This document shows, one piece after another, positions 27,163 to 35,808 of a stretch of DNA of 64,000 bases. The stretch lies in contig NZ_JAFCLP010000004.1 in the NCBI RefSeq assembly GCF_018129405.1, positions 186,001 to 250,000 of the forward strand, given 5' to 3'. How positions within the stretch are numbered: the first letter of the stretch is position 1; each line of letters begins with the position of its first letter. The DNA comes from Bradyrhizobium iriomotense. Lineage in GTDB: Bacteria; Pseudomonadota; Alphaproteobacteria; Rhizobiales; Xanthobacteraceae. The notes under the pieces were generated by a model, which saw only the letters and a list, made by a program, of their open reading frames with translations, was not told the DNA's origin and searched no databases. The translations under genes were made by a program, and so were the position numbers.

Positions 27163-27481
27163 GTCGTCCCGGCCTAGTGCGCAATTGCGCACGGGGGCCG
27201 GGACCCATAACCACAAGATGACATTTGGCGAAGATTGCCAATTGCCATCTCGTTCCTACAATTGCTGCACGGCGTATGGGTCCCGGCCTGCGCCCTAGGC
27301 TATGCACACATCTTTTCGAGTCGAAAAACCGACTCTTGATCAAGGACTTGGCCGCTGCTCGATGACGAAAGTTCGCGAGCGCAGCTTCGCGAGAATGCAT
27401 CATTTCTCTGCGTTCGCGAGCCAAGTCGTTGATAAGACTCCAGAAGATGTGTGCATGCACTAGGGCCTGCGCCGGGACGAC
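27163..27481. repeat. Palindromic repeat, family D, copy 1 (interrupted)
   Basis: The left arm is GTCGTCCCGGC ... GGGGGCCGGGACCCATA and the right arm TATGGGTCCCGGCCTGCGCC plus GGGACGAC. The right arm is split at 27295-27463 by the inserted element. The uninterrupted counterpart is at 48449-48569. Confidence 0.85.
27295..27463. mobile_element. MITE-like element with terminal inverted repeats and 10-bp direct repeat
   Basis: The ends CTAGGCTATGCACACATCTT and (reverse complement) CTAGTGCATGCACACATCTT match at 17 of 20 positions, and imperfect pairing extends to about 45 bases per side. The direct repeat GGCCTGCGCC flanks it at 27285-27294 and 27464-27473. No transposase is encoded. The element interrupts one arm of a family D repeat whose intact form is seen at 48541-48569. 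Confidence 0.75.
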
Positions 27482-27489
27482 GGTGGTGG

Positions 27490-28170
27490 TTACGCCCCAC
27501 CCCGAAACCCCGTCGCCAGCACGTAGCGTTCCGATGAATCCTGCCGGCTCGCTGCCGGCTTCACATGACGCACCGTGGCAAAGTCGCGCTTGAGCTGGGC
27601 GAGCAGCTCGGCATCGGCGCCGCTCTGGAACGTCTTGGCGAGGAACGTCCCGCCGGGCTTGAGCACATCGCAGGCGAACGCGGCCGCCGTCTCGACGAGG
27701 CCGACGATGCGGAGCTGGTCAGTCTTGCGGTGGCCGGTCGTGTTGGCGGCCATGTCCGACATCACGACGTCGGCGCCGCCGCCCAGCATCGCGGTGAGCC
27801 TCGAAGGCGCATCATTGTCCATGAAATCGAGCTGGGCGAAATCGACGCCGGGAATCTCGGGCATCTCCAGCAGGTCGATGGCGACGACCTTGCCCTTGCC
27901 TTCCGTGGAGCCGACGCGCTTGGCGGCGATCTGGCTCCAGCCGCCGGGCGCAGCACCAAGGTCGACCACGGCCATGCCGGGCTTCAAGAGCCGGAACTTG
28001 TCGTCCATCTCCAGCAGCTTGAACGCGGCGCGCGAGCGATAGCCCGCCGCCTTGGCCTTGGCGACATAGGGATCGTTGAGCTGCCGCTCCAGCCACAGCT
28101 TCGACGACAGCTTGCGCTTGCCGCCGGTCTTGACCTGGACGTGCAAGCGGCCGGTGGTGTCCTTGGCCAT
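27490..28170 (-). CDS. rlmE: 23S rRNA (uridine-2552-2'-O)-methyltransferase
   Basis: A 226-residue FtsJ/RrmJ-type methyltransferase. The SAM-binding motif is [13 protein letters not shown]; the K-D-K-E catalytic tetrad fits K in RAAFKLLE, D in MSDMAAN, K in FLAKTF and E in [10 protein letters not shown]. It modifies U2552 of 23S rRNA late in 50S assembly. ATG 28170 is chosen over GTG 28176 because AGGAG is 9 bases upstream. It starts 2 bases after the stop of the Ppx/GppA gene, so the two form an operon. Confidence 0.94.
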   Translation of the reverse strand: MAKDTTGRLHVQVKTGGKRKLSSKLWLERQLNDPYVAKAKAAGYRSRAAFKLLEMDDKFRLLKPGMAVVDLGAAPGGWSQIAAKRVGSTEGKGKVVAIDLLEMPEIPGVDFAQLDFMDNDAPSRLTAMLGGGADVVMSDMAANTTGHRKTDQLRIVGLVETAAAFACDVLKPGGTFLAKTFQSGADAELLAQLKRDFATVRHVKPAASRQDSSERYVLATGFRGGA

Positions 28171-28172
28171 TC

Positions 28173-29246
28173 TCACCAGCTCCTGAGCGCGCCGTCCTCG
28201 CGCATCATCTCGACCAGCATGCCTTCGCGCAAGCCCCGGTCGGCGACGCGCAGGCGCGGCAGCGGAAAGGCGCGCCTGATGGCGTCGAGGATCGCGCAGC
28301 CCGCCAGCACGAGGTCGGCGCGCTCGACGCTGATGCAGCTGTTGTTCGCACGCTCCTCGTAACTCATGCCGAGCAGCTTGTTGATGGTCGCGGTGATGTC
28401 GGAATCGTTCATCCAGATGCTGTCGATGCGGCGGCGGTCGTAACGCGGCAGATTGAGATGGATGCCGGCCAGCGTCGTCACCGTGCCCGACGTGCCAAGC
28501 AGATGCATCTCAGTGAGATCGCGGCCGTGCTCATGGGCGAACGGCGCGACATGGCTTGCGACCTCGCGCTCCATCGCGGCATAGATCTCCGGCGTCACGT
28601 CGCGGCCGCCGAACTGCTCGGCGAGCGTGACCACGCCGAACGGGATCGACATCCAGGCCTTGATCCGAGGTTCCGGATTCTCCGGGTCACGTTCGATCCG
28701 CACCAGTTCGGTCGAGCCGCCGCCGATGTCGAACAGGATGGCGCCGCGCCCCCTCGGGTCGACCAGCGGCGAGCAGCCGAGCACGGCGAGCGCGGCCTCG
28801 GTCTCGCGGTCGATCACCTCGAGCTCGATGCCGGTCTCGGCCGCGACGCGGCTGCGAAACCCCTCCGCGTTCGAGGCCGCCCGGCAGGCTTCGGTCGCGA
28901 TCAGCCGCAACCGCCGCGCCTTGCGCAGATTGATCTTGTCGCGGCAGATGCTGAGCGCCGCTATGGCGCGCTCGATCGCGGCCTCGCTGATCGAGCCGGT
29001 CGCCGAGACCCCCTCGCCGAGCCGGATGATGCGCGAGAAGGAATCGACCACGCGAAAGCCGTCCTGGGTCGGACAGGCGATCAGCAGCCTGCAATTGTTG
29101 GTGCCGAGGTCCAGCGCCGCGTAGACGCCGGTTCCGGCGACTTGCGCGGGGACGGCCGGTCCGGTGGCCAATGCCACCGCCGCCATCGACCCATCCAGCT
29201 CACCGTGCGGCGCATGGCCGTCGCGGAGCCGCGTGTGGTCATTCAT
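28173..29246 (-). CDS. Exopolyphosphatase / pppGpp phosphatase family (Ppx/GppA)
   Basis: A 357-residue member of the actin-like ASKHA fold. Phosphate-binding motifs are [13 protein letters not shown], the catalytic acidic region in D-R-E-T-E-A, and [11 protein letters not shown]. Residues 1-40 are a variable extension. It lacks the C-terminal HD domain of long Ppx enzymes. Substrate could be polyphosphate or pppGpp; sequence does not decide. It sits immediately upstream of rlmE, a pairing often seen in Rhizobiales. Confidence 0.9.
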   Translation of the reverse strand: MNDHTRLRDGHAPHGELDGSMAAVALATGPAVPAQVAGTGVYAALDLGTNNCRLLIACPTQDGFRVVDSFSRIIRLGEGVSATGSISEAAIERAIAALSICRDKINLRKARRLRLIATEACRAASNAEGFRSRVAAETGIELEVIDRETEAALAVLGCSPLVDPRGRGAILFDIGGGSTELVRIERDPENPEPRIKAWMSIPFGVVTLAEQFGGRDVTPEIYAAMEREVASHVAPFAHEHGRDLTEMHLLGTSGTVTTLAGIHLNLPRYDRRRIDSIWMNDSDITATINKLLGMSYEERANNSCISVERADLVLAGCAILDAIRRAFPLPRLRVADRGLREGMLVEMMREDGALRSW

Positions 29247-29461
29247 ACAAACTGTCTTTCCGCGGCCGGGTGGGGCCGATCTGGAATTGCTTTTTCGCCT
29301 GAAACATTAGCAGCGCGGCGGGCCTGCGCAACAACGCATCACATAGGACCATGCCCATTCGTGCGTTGTCGTGAACGGGGTGGTGGGTTATCTGAAGGGG
29401 GTCCGGCCCCCTCCAGGCGCCCCGCAAAATCGCGCAAATGCCGGCTTTTCAGGTCGATTCC

Positions 29462-31834
29462 ATGCAAGAACACACCAAATCGTCCACGCTCGAAAACGCT
29501 ATTGCACTGCAAAAATATGGCGTCGGGCAGCCCGTCCGCCGCAAGGAGGACGACACCCTGGTGCGCGGCAAGGGCCGCTACACCGACGATTTCAACCTGC
29601 CCGGCCAAGTCTACGCCGTGGTCGTGCGCTCGACCCACGCCCATGGCGTCATCCGCGGCATTGGCCTTGATGCCGCCAAGGCGATGCCGGGCGTGCTGGG
29701 GGTGTGGACCGGCAAGGACCTCGATGCCGCCGGCTACGGCCCGTTCACCTGCGGCCTGCCGCTGAAGAGCCGTGACGGCTCGCCTTTGCTGCAGACCAAC
29801 CGCCAGCCGCTGGCGACCGACAAGGTCCGCTTCGTCGGCGATCCCGTCGCCTTCGTGGTGGCGGAGACGCTGGCCCAGGCGCGCGACGCGGCCGAGGCGG
29901 TCGAACTCGACATCGAGCCGCTGCCGGCGGTGACCGATCCCGAGGAAGCCGCCAAGCCCGGCGCGCCGCAGCTTTACGACCACATCCCGAACAATGTCGC
30001 GCTCGACTACCATTATGGCGACATGGACAAGGTCAATGCAGCCTTTGCCAGCGCCGCCCACGTCACCAGGATCGACATCGAGAACACCCGCGTCGCCGTG
30101 GTCTCGATGGAGCCGCGCGTTGGGCTAGCCTCCTACGACGAGAAGACCGAGCGCTACACGCTTCAGGTGCCGACGCAGGGCGTTGCGGGCAACCGCGCAA
30201 ATCTCGCCAAGAACCTGAAAGTGCCGAACGAGAAGGTGCGCATCCTCACCGCCAATGTCGGCGGCTCCTTCGGCATGAAGAACATCAACTATCCCGAATA
30301 CATGTGCATCCTGTACGCGGCGAAGGCACTGGGACGGGCGGTGAAGTGGCTCGACGAGCGCTCCACCAGCTTCCTCTCCGACAGTCACGGCCGCGCGCAG
30401 AAGATCCATGCCGAGCTCGCGCTCGATGCCGAGGGGCACTTCCTCGCGGCGAAGCTTTCGGGTTACGGCAATCTCGGCGCCTATATCACCGGCGTTGCGC
30501 CGGGGCCGCTCTCGCTCAACACCGGCAAGAATTTTTCCAGCGTCTACCGCACGCCGCTGATGGGCGTCGACATCAAGACGGTGCTCACCAACACCACGCT
30601 GATGGGCGCCTATCGCGGCGCCGGCCGGCCCGAGGCGAACTACTACATGGAGCGGCTGATCGACCGCGCCGCCGACGAGATGGGCATCAACCGGCTGACC
30701 CTGCGCAAGCGCAACTTCATCAAGCCGAACCAGATCCCGTTCGCGGCGTCCTCCGGCGTCACCTATGACAGCGGCGACTTCCAGGCCGTGTTCAGCAAGG
30801 CGCTGGAAATCTCCGACCACGAGAATTTTGCCAAGCGCAAGAAGGATAGCCGGAAGGCCGGCAAGCTGCGCGGCATCGCCGTCGGCTCCTATCTCGAGGT
30901 CACCGCGCCGCCGAGCCCCGAGCTCGGCAAGATCGTGTTTGATGCTGACGGCACCGTGCAGCTCATCACCGGCACGCTCGATTACGGCCAGGGCCATGCG
31001 ACGCCGTTCGCGCAGGTGCTGTGCGATCAGCTCGGGGTGCCCTTCGAGAGCGTCAAGCTCGTGCAGGGCGACAGCGACATCGTCCACACCGGCAACGGCA
31101 CCGGCGGCTCGCGCTCGATCACCGCGAGCGGCCAGGCCATTGTTGGGGCCGCCAAGCTCGTCATCGAAAGAGGCAAGCGTGCAGCCGCGCATATGCTGGA
31201 GGCGTCCGAAGCCGACATCGAGTTCGCCGATGGCAGCTTTACGATCGCCGGCACCGACCGCAGCATCGACATCATGGAGCTCGCCAGGAAGCTGCATGAT
31301 GGCAAGGTGCCCGATGGCGTGCCTGACTCGCTCGACGTCGACCACACCAGTGAACCGGTCGCCTCCGCGTTCCCGAACGGCTGCCATGTCGCCGAGGTCG
31401 AGATCGACCCTGAGACCGGCGTGGTGCAGATCGTGCGCTACAGCGCGGTCAACGATTTCGGCACGGTGATCAATCCGCTGCTGGTCGCAGGCCAGCTCCA
31501 TGGCGGCGTGGTCCAGGGCATCGGCCAGGCGCTGATGGAGCACGTCCGCTACGACGAGAGCGGCCAGCCGATCACGGGCTCGCTGATGGACTACGCCCTG
31601 CCCCGCGCCGAGGACGTGCCGTTCATGACCGTCGGCGACCACCCGGTGCCGGCCACGACCAATCCGCTCGGCAGCAAAGGCTGCGGCGAAGCCGGCTGCG
31701 CCGGCAGCCTGTCGACGGTCGTGAACGCGGTGCTCGACGCGCTCTCCGACTACGGCATCAAGCACATCGACATGCCGCTGACCCCGGAACGGGTGTGGCG
31801 CGCGATCCAGGACGCGAAGGGCCAGGCGGCGTGA
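29462..31834 (+). CDS. Xanthine-dehydrogenase-family molybdopterin-binding large subunit (form II CoxL-like)
   Basis: A 790-residue molybdenum hydroxylase large subunit. The active-site loop is AYRGAGR (residues 383-389), which differs from the VAYRCSFR loop of true form I CO dehydrogenase. The catalytic glutamate is E743 in GCGEAGC. Cofactor-binding stretches GGSFGMKN and GTGGSRSIT are present. The substrate is probably an aldehyde or N-heteroaromatic. No [2Fe-2S] small subunit or FAD medium subunit is adjacent, so partners must be encoded elsewhere. ATG 29462 is preferred (AGGT 8 bases upstream) to ATG 29438, which has no ribosome site. Confidence 0.88.
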   Translation: MQEHTKSSTLENAIALQKYGVGQPVRRKEDDTLVRGKGRYTDDFNLPGQVYAVVVRSTHAHGVIRGIGLDAAKAMPGVLGVWTGKDLDAAGYGPFTCGLPLKSRDGSPLLQTNRQPLATDKVRFVGDPVAFVVAETLAQARDAAEAVELDIEPLPAVTDPEEAAKPGAPQLYDHIPNNVALDYHYGDMDKVNAAFASAAHVTRIDIENTRVAVVSMEPRVGLASYDEKTERYTLQVPTQGVAGNRANLAKNLKVPNEKVRILTANVGGSFGMKNINYPEYMCILYAAKALGRAVKWLDERSTSFLSDSHGRAQKIHAELALDAEGHFLAAKLSGYGNLGAYITGVAPGPLSLNTGKNFSSVYRTPLMGVDIKTVLTNTTLMGAYRGAGRPEANYYMERLIDRAADEMGINRLTLRKRNFIKPNQIPFAASSGVTYDSGDFQAVFSKALEISDHENFAKRKKDSRKAGKLRGIAVGSYLEVTAPPSPELGKIVFDADGTVQLITGTLDYGQGHATPFAQVLCDQLGVPFESVKLVQGDSDIVHTGNGTGGSRSITASGQAIVGAAKLVIERGKRAAAHMLEASEADIEFADGSFTIAGTDRSIDIMELARKLHDGKVPDGVPDSLDVDHTSEPVASAFPNGCHVAEVEIDPETGVVQIVRYSAVNDFGTVINPLLVAGQLHGGVVQGIGQALMEHVRYDESGQPITGSLMDYALPRAEDVPFMTVGDHPVPATTNPLGSKGCGEAGCAGSLSTVVNAVLDALSDYGIKHIDMPLTPERVWRAIQDAKGQAA

Positions 31835-32215
31835 GGGGTGCTATCGTCGCTACAAACTCCACTGTCATCGCCCGGCTTGACCGGGCGATCCAGTACGCCG
31901 AGGCGGCAGCGATTGACCGAGAAGCCGCGGCGTACTGGATGCCCCGCCTTCGCGGGGCATGACACCGACTTTGAATCTCACCAGTCGTTCCGGGGCGATG
32001 CGAAGCATCGAACTACGGTGCGCACTTTGCGCACCTGAGAACCTCGAGATTCCGGGTTCGGTCCCCGCGGACCGCCTCGACACGCCAGGTTTCGAGCCGG
32101 TTCGGCATGTGGGCCTTTCCCCAAATTCTTGTTGTTTCAGGGCCAATCGTAGGCCCCGGGGAACAGCGGTCAATCCCCTCGCCTTTGCGGCCCGAATGGG
32201 GTACCACGCGGCGGA
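31835..32215. other. Intergenic region with palindromic repeats, no gene
   Basis: These 381 bases hold a family C repeat (31864-31963). Next comes a half-unit with GCGATGCGAAGCATCGAAC and CTCGAGATTCCGGGTTCGG, also repeat-like. The T-arm-like GGGTTCGGTCCCC near 32058 is not part of a tRNA: no acceptor or anticodon stem fits. Confidence 0.7.
31864..31963. repeat. Palindromic repeat, family C, copy 3
   Basis: GTCATCGCCCGGCTTGACCG begins and GGGGCATGAC ends the unit. CCAGTACGCCG and GCGGCGTACTGG are the inner inverted arms. Confidence 0.85.
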
Positions 32216-32719
32216 ATGACCGACACTCCCACCCGCATCTATGTCGACGCCGACGCCTGTCCCGTGAAGGACGAGATTTACCGCGTCGCCATCCGGCACG
32301 GCGTGCCCGTGAGCGTGGTCGCCGGTAATTTCATTCGCGTGCCGCAGGACCCGCTGATCGAGCGCATTGCGGCCGGCGCGGGCATGGACGCGGCCGACGA
32401 CTGGATCGCGGAGCGGGCCAAGCCCGGCGACGTCGTCGTGACATCGGACATTCCGCTGGCCAGCCGCTGCGTGAAGGCGGGTGCCGACGTGATCGCCCCG
32501 AACGGCAAGCCGTTCACGGAGGAGTCGATCGGGATGACGCTGGCGGTGCGCAACCTGATGACGGATCTGCGCTCCGCGGGCGAGGTCACCGGCGGCCCGC
32601 GCTCGTTCTCCCCGCGCGACCGCTCCGCGTTCCTCTCGGCGCTCGACCAGACGCTGCGCCGGATCCAGCGCCGCCGCGCCGATCAGGCCGCAACGAGCCA
32701 GAATTTGAGTCAGGGCTGA
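32216..32719 (+). CDS. UPF0178/YaiI (DUF188) family protein
   Basis: A 167-residue protein with the family's N-terminal motif [12 protein letters not shown] and the downstream acidic stretch [14 protein letters not shown] and [13 protein letters not shown]. The fold is PIN-like with clustered acidic residues, suggesting a nuclease, but no biochemical role is established. It ends 2 bases before the ABC-F gene, which it probably precedes in one transcript. Confidence 0.88.
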   Translation: MTDTPTRIYVDADACPVKDEIYRVAIRHGVPVSVVAGNFIRVPQDPLIERIAAGAGMDAADDWIAERAKPGDVVVTSDIPLASRCVKAGADVIAPNGKPFTEESIGMTLAVRNLMTDLRSAGEVTGGPRSFSPRDRSAFLSALDQTLRRIQRRRADQAATSQNLSQG

Positions 32720-32721
32720 TC

Positions 32722-34533
32722 ATGGCGCCGCCGCTGATCCAACTGAAAGACATCAGGCTGACCTTTGGCGGCACGCCGCTGCTGTCGGGCGTCGAGCTCA
32801 ATGTCGCGCCAGGCGAGCGCGTCTGCCTGATCGGCCGCAACGGCTCGGGCAAGTCGACGCTGCTCAGAATCGCGGCGGGCCTTGTCGAGCCCGACGGCGG
32901 CACGCGCTTCGTGCAGCCCGGTGCGACAGTCCGCTATTTGCCGCAGGAGCCGGACTTCGGCGACCACAAGACCACGCGCGCCTATGTCGAGGCGGGGCTC
33001 GCGCCGGGTGACGACCATCACCAGGCGCGCTACCTCCTCGAGCAGCTTGGCCTCACCGGCGACGAGAACCCGCATGATCTTTCCGGCGGCGAGGCGCGTC
33101 GCGCCGCGCTCGCCTGCGTGCTGGCGCCCTCGCCCGACATATTGCTGCTGGACGAGCCCACCAACCATCTCGACCTCTCCACCATCGAGTGGCTGGAGCA
33201 GGAGCTCGACAGCCGGCGCGGTGCGCTCGTGATCATCAGTCATGACCGCCGCTTCCTCACCAATCTCTCGCGCTCGACCGCCTGGCTCGACCGCGGCAGG
33301 ATCAAGCAGATCGACCGCGGCTTTGCCTCGTTCGAGACCTGGCGCGACGAGGTGCTCGCGGAAGAAGAGCGCGACCAGCACAAGCTGGACCGCAAGATCG
33401 TCGACGAGGAGCACTGGCTGCGCCACGGCGTCTCGGGCCGGCGCAAGCGCAACGTCAAGCGCCTCGCCAATCTGCACGCGCTGCGCGACCAGCGCCGCAA
33501 CTATCGCGGCACGGCGGGCACCGCCAGTCTCGCTGCGGCGGAAGCCGAACAATCCGGCAAGCTGGTGATCGAGGCCAAGGGCATCACCAAGGCCTATGGC
33601 GAGAGAAAAATCGTCGAGAATTTCTCGACCCGCATCCAGCGCGGCGACCGGCTCGGCATCATCGGCCCGAACGGCGCCGGCAAGACCACGCTGGTCAATC
33701 TGCTTACCGGCGGTTCGCAGCCGGATTCCGGCACCGTGCGTTTAGGTGCCAATCTGGAGACGGCCACGCTCGACCAGCACCGCGAAAGCCTCGATCCCAA
33801 GTCGACGCTGGCGGAAGCACTGACCGGCGGCCGTGGCGATCAGATCATGGTCGGCGGCAAGCCGAAGCACGTCGTCGGCTACATGAAGGACTTTCTGTTC
33901 GCGCAGGAGCAGCGCGGCACGCCGGTGGAAGTGCTCTCGGGCGGCGAGCGCGGCCGGCTGATGCTGGCGCGCGCACTGGCAAAGCCGTCGAACCTCCTGG
34001 TGCTGGACGAACCGACCAACGACCTCGATCTCGAAACCCTCGACGTGCTCGAGGAGATGCTCGGCGACTACGATGGCACCGTCATCCTGATCAGCCATGA
34101 CCGCGACTTCCTCGATCGCGTCGTCACCTCCGTGATCGCGCCTGAAGGCAACGGCAAGTGGATCGAGTACGCCGGCGGCTACAGCGATATGCTGGCGCAA
34201 CGCGGTGCGGACCTCAAGCGCGAAACGGCGAAGCCGCAACCAGCTGCGGAGAAGAAAGAGGAGCGCGCCGCTGCTCCGTCGTCGGCGCCGAAACGGAAGC
34301 TGAGCTTCAACGAGAAGCACGCGCTGGAAACGTTGCCGAACAAGATGGAAACGCTTCACGCCGATATTGCAAAATTGCAGCGCGTGCTCGACGATCCCAA
34401 CCTCTACGCCAAGGATCGCAAGAAATTCGACGATACGTCGGCCGCGATCGCCAAGGCGCACGAAGAATTGTCTGCCGCCGAAGAGCGTTGGCTCGAACTT
34501 GAAATGCTCCGCGAAGAGATCGAACAGGCCTAG
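32722..34533 (+). CDS. ABC-F family ATPase (Uup-like)
   Basis: A 603-residue soluble protein with two ABC domains and no membrane segment. Walker A sites are GRNGSGKST and GPNGAGKTT; signatures are LSGGEARRA and LSGGERGRL; both Walker B regions read LLLDEPTNHLD / LVLDEPTNDLD. The C-terminal ~90 residues form a basic coiled coil, as in Uup, which binds DNA or ribosomes. ABC-F proteins act on the ribosomal E site. It follows the DUF188 gene by 2 bases. Confidence 0.92.
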   Translation: MAPPLIQLKDIRLTFGGTPLLSGVELNVAPGERVCLIGRNGSGKSTLLRIAAGLVEPDGGTRFVQPGATVRYLPQEPDFGDHKTTRAYVEAGLAPGDDHHQARYLLEQLGLTGDENPHDLSGGEARRAALACVLAPSPDILLLDEPTNHLDLSTIEWLEQELDSRRGALVIISHDRRFLTNLSRSTAWLDRGRIKQIDRGFASFETWRDEVLAEEERDQHKLDRKIVDEEHWLRHGVSGRRKRNVKRLANLHALRDQRRNYRGTAGTASLAAAEAEQSGKLVIEAKGITKAYGERKIVENFSTRIQRGDRLGIIGPNGAGKTTLVNLLTGGSQPDSGTVRLGANLETATLDQHRESLDPKSTLAEALTGGRGDQIMVGGKPKHVVGYMKDFLFAQEQRGTPVEVLSGGERGRLMLARALAKPSNLLVLDEPTNDLDLETLDVLEEMLGDYDGTVILISHDRDFLDRVVTSVIAPEGNGKWIEYAGGYSDMLAQRGADLKRETAKPQPAAEKKEERAAAPSSAPKRKLSFNEKHALETLPNKMETLHADIAKLQRVLDDPNLYAKDRKKFDDTSAAIAKAHEELSAAEERWLELEMLREEIEQA

Positions 34534-34580
34534 CGCGCATTCTGCAAAAGTGGGTACCGGTTTTGCGATCAGAATGCGCG
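34534..34580. repeat. Short rhizobial palindrome with AAAAGTGNGNANCGGTTTT core (copy 1)
   Basis: CGCGCATTCT pairs with AGAATGCGCG, and inside these GCAAAA pairs with TTTTGC around GTGGGTACCGG. The same plan, in opposite orientation, occurs at 54849-54897. Confidence 0.75.
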
Positions 34581-34597
34581 CCAACTAAGAGACTCCC

Positions 34598-35677
34598 ATG
34601 ACAACTGCCCTTGCCGCCAAGATCGCCCGCGAATATGGCACGCCCTGCGCCGTCATCGACATGGACAGGGTCGAGCGCAATATCGCGCGCATCCAGAAGG
34701 CCTGCGACGACGCCGGCATCGCCAACCGCCCCCACATCAAGACGCACAAGAACCCGACCATCGCCAAGATGCAGGTGGCGGCCGGCGCGAAAGGCATCAC
34801 CTGCCAGAAGCTCGGCGAGGCCGAGATCATGGCCAATGCCGGCATCGACGACATCCTGATCAGCTACAATCTGCTCGGCGACGAGAAGATGGCGCGGCTC
34901 GGTGCGTTGCAGGCGAAGGCGAACATGACGGTGGCGGCCGACAACTCGACGGTCGTCGCCGGCCTGCCCAAGGCTGCCGCGGCCTCCGGGCGTCCGCTCT
35001 CGGTCGTGGTCGAATGCGACACGGGCCGCAAGCGCGCCGGCGTCGAGACACCGGCCGAGGCGATTGCGCTCGCGCGCGAGATCGCGGCGTCCAAGGGACT
35101 GCAGTTCGCCGGCTTCATGCTGTACCCGACCGAGACCGGCTGGACTGACGCGCAGAAGTTTTACGACGAGGCGCTGGCCGGTGTGCGCGCGCACGGGCTC
35201 GATGCAAAAATCGTCTCGACCGGCGGCACGCCGAACCTCGTCAATATCGGCAAGCTCAAGGGCGGCACCGAGCATCGCTTCGGCACCTACATCTACAACG
35301 ACCGCATGCAGGTCGCCGCGGGATCTGCCACTTGGGACGACTGCGCCCTGCACATCTATTCGACAGTGGTGAGCCGCGCCGCGCCCGAGCGCGGCATTCT
35401 CGATGCCGGCTCGAAGACGCTGACGACGGACACCGGCGGGCTCGACGGCCACGGCCTGATCCTGGAGCACCCCGAAGCTAGAATCGCGAAGTTCGCCGAG
35501 GAGCACGGCTTCCTCGACCTCTCCCGCAGCAACACGCGCCCGAATGTCGGCGATGTCGTCCGCATCGTGCCGAACCATGTCTGCGTCGTCGTCAACATGA
35601 TGGACGAGGTCGTGATGGTGCGCGGCGAGGAGATCATCGGCACGCTGCCGGTGGCGGCACGGGGGAAGCTGCGATAG
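34598..35677 (+). CDS. D-threonine aldolase-like PLP enzyme (DSD1/alanine-racemase fold)
   Basis: A 359-residue fold-type III PLP enzyme. K48 in RPHIKTHK is the Schiff-base lysine. H327 and C329 in P-N-H-V-C form the His-x-Cys metal site near the C-terminus, as in D-threonine aldolase and D-serine dehydratase. It is a distant relative of the operon enzyme at 15112-16407 but stands alone here, behind a palindromic repeat. D-threonine cleavage to glycine and acetaldehyde, or D-serine deamination, are both possible. Confidence 0.85.
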   Translation: MTTALAAKIAREYGTPCAVIDMDRVERNIARIQKACDDAGIANRPHIKTHKNPTIAKMQVAAGAKGITCQKLGEAEIMANAGIDDILISYNLLGDEKMARLGALQAKANMTVAADNSTVVAGLPKAAAASGRPLSVVVECDTGRKRAGVETPAEAIALAREIAASKGLQFAGFMLYPTETGWTDAQKFYDEALAGVRAHGLDAKIVSTGGTPNLVNIGKLKGGTEHRFGTYIYNDRMQVAAGSATWDDCALHIYSTVVSRAAPERGILDAGSKTLTTDTGGLDGHGLILEHPEARIAKFAEEHGFLDLSRSNTRPNVGDVVRIVPNHVCVVVNMMDEVVMVRGEEIIGTLPVAARGKLR

Positions 35678-35717
35678 GCGCCGGAGCGCCCGCGCATCCT
35701 TCGAGCGGCAAACTGCC

Positions 35718-35808
35718 GTAGGGTGGGCAAAGCGAAGCGTGCCCACGACTTCTCGTGATAACTGCGAAAGATGGTGGGCACGGCGCTTCGCGCCTTTGCC
35801 CACCCTAC
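35718..35808. repeat. Palindromic repeat, family A, copy 2
   Basis: GTAGGGTGGGCAAAGCGAAG ... CGCCTTTGCCCACCCTAC. The right end contributes the TAG stop codon (35805-35807) of the flavoprotein gene. Confidence 0.9.

Larger units (their letters stand above)
27135..27489. other. Intergenic region: split palindromic repeat with MITE-like insertion
   Basis: These 355 bases between the convergent MFS and rlmE genes consist almost entirely of one palindromic repeat (family D) interrupted by a 169-bp element. A 100-codon minus-strand frame crosses both but has no support as a gene. Confidence 0.7.

Noticed and set aside
27158-27460. 100-codon minus-strand frame across the intergenic repeat
   Set aside because: It spans a MITE-like element and half a palindromic repeat; the frame is a by-product of repeat sequence and has no ribosome site.
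29462-31834. Carbon monoxide dehydrogenase large subunit CoxL (form I)
   Set aside because: The active-site loop is AYRGAGR, not VAYRCSFR, so CO oxidation is not supported.
32040-32075. tRNA-like T-arm GGGTTCGGTCCCC
   Set aside because: No matching acceptor, D or anticodon stems surround it; it belongs to a repeat half-unit.
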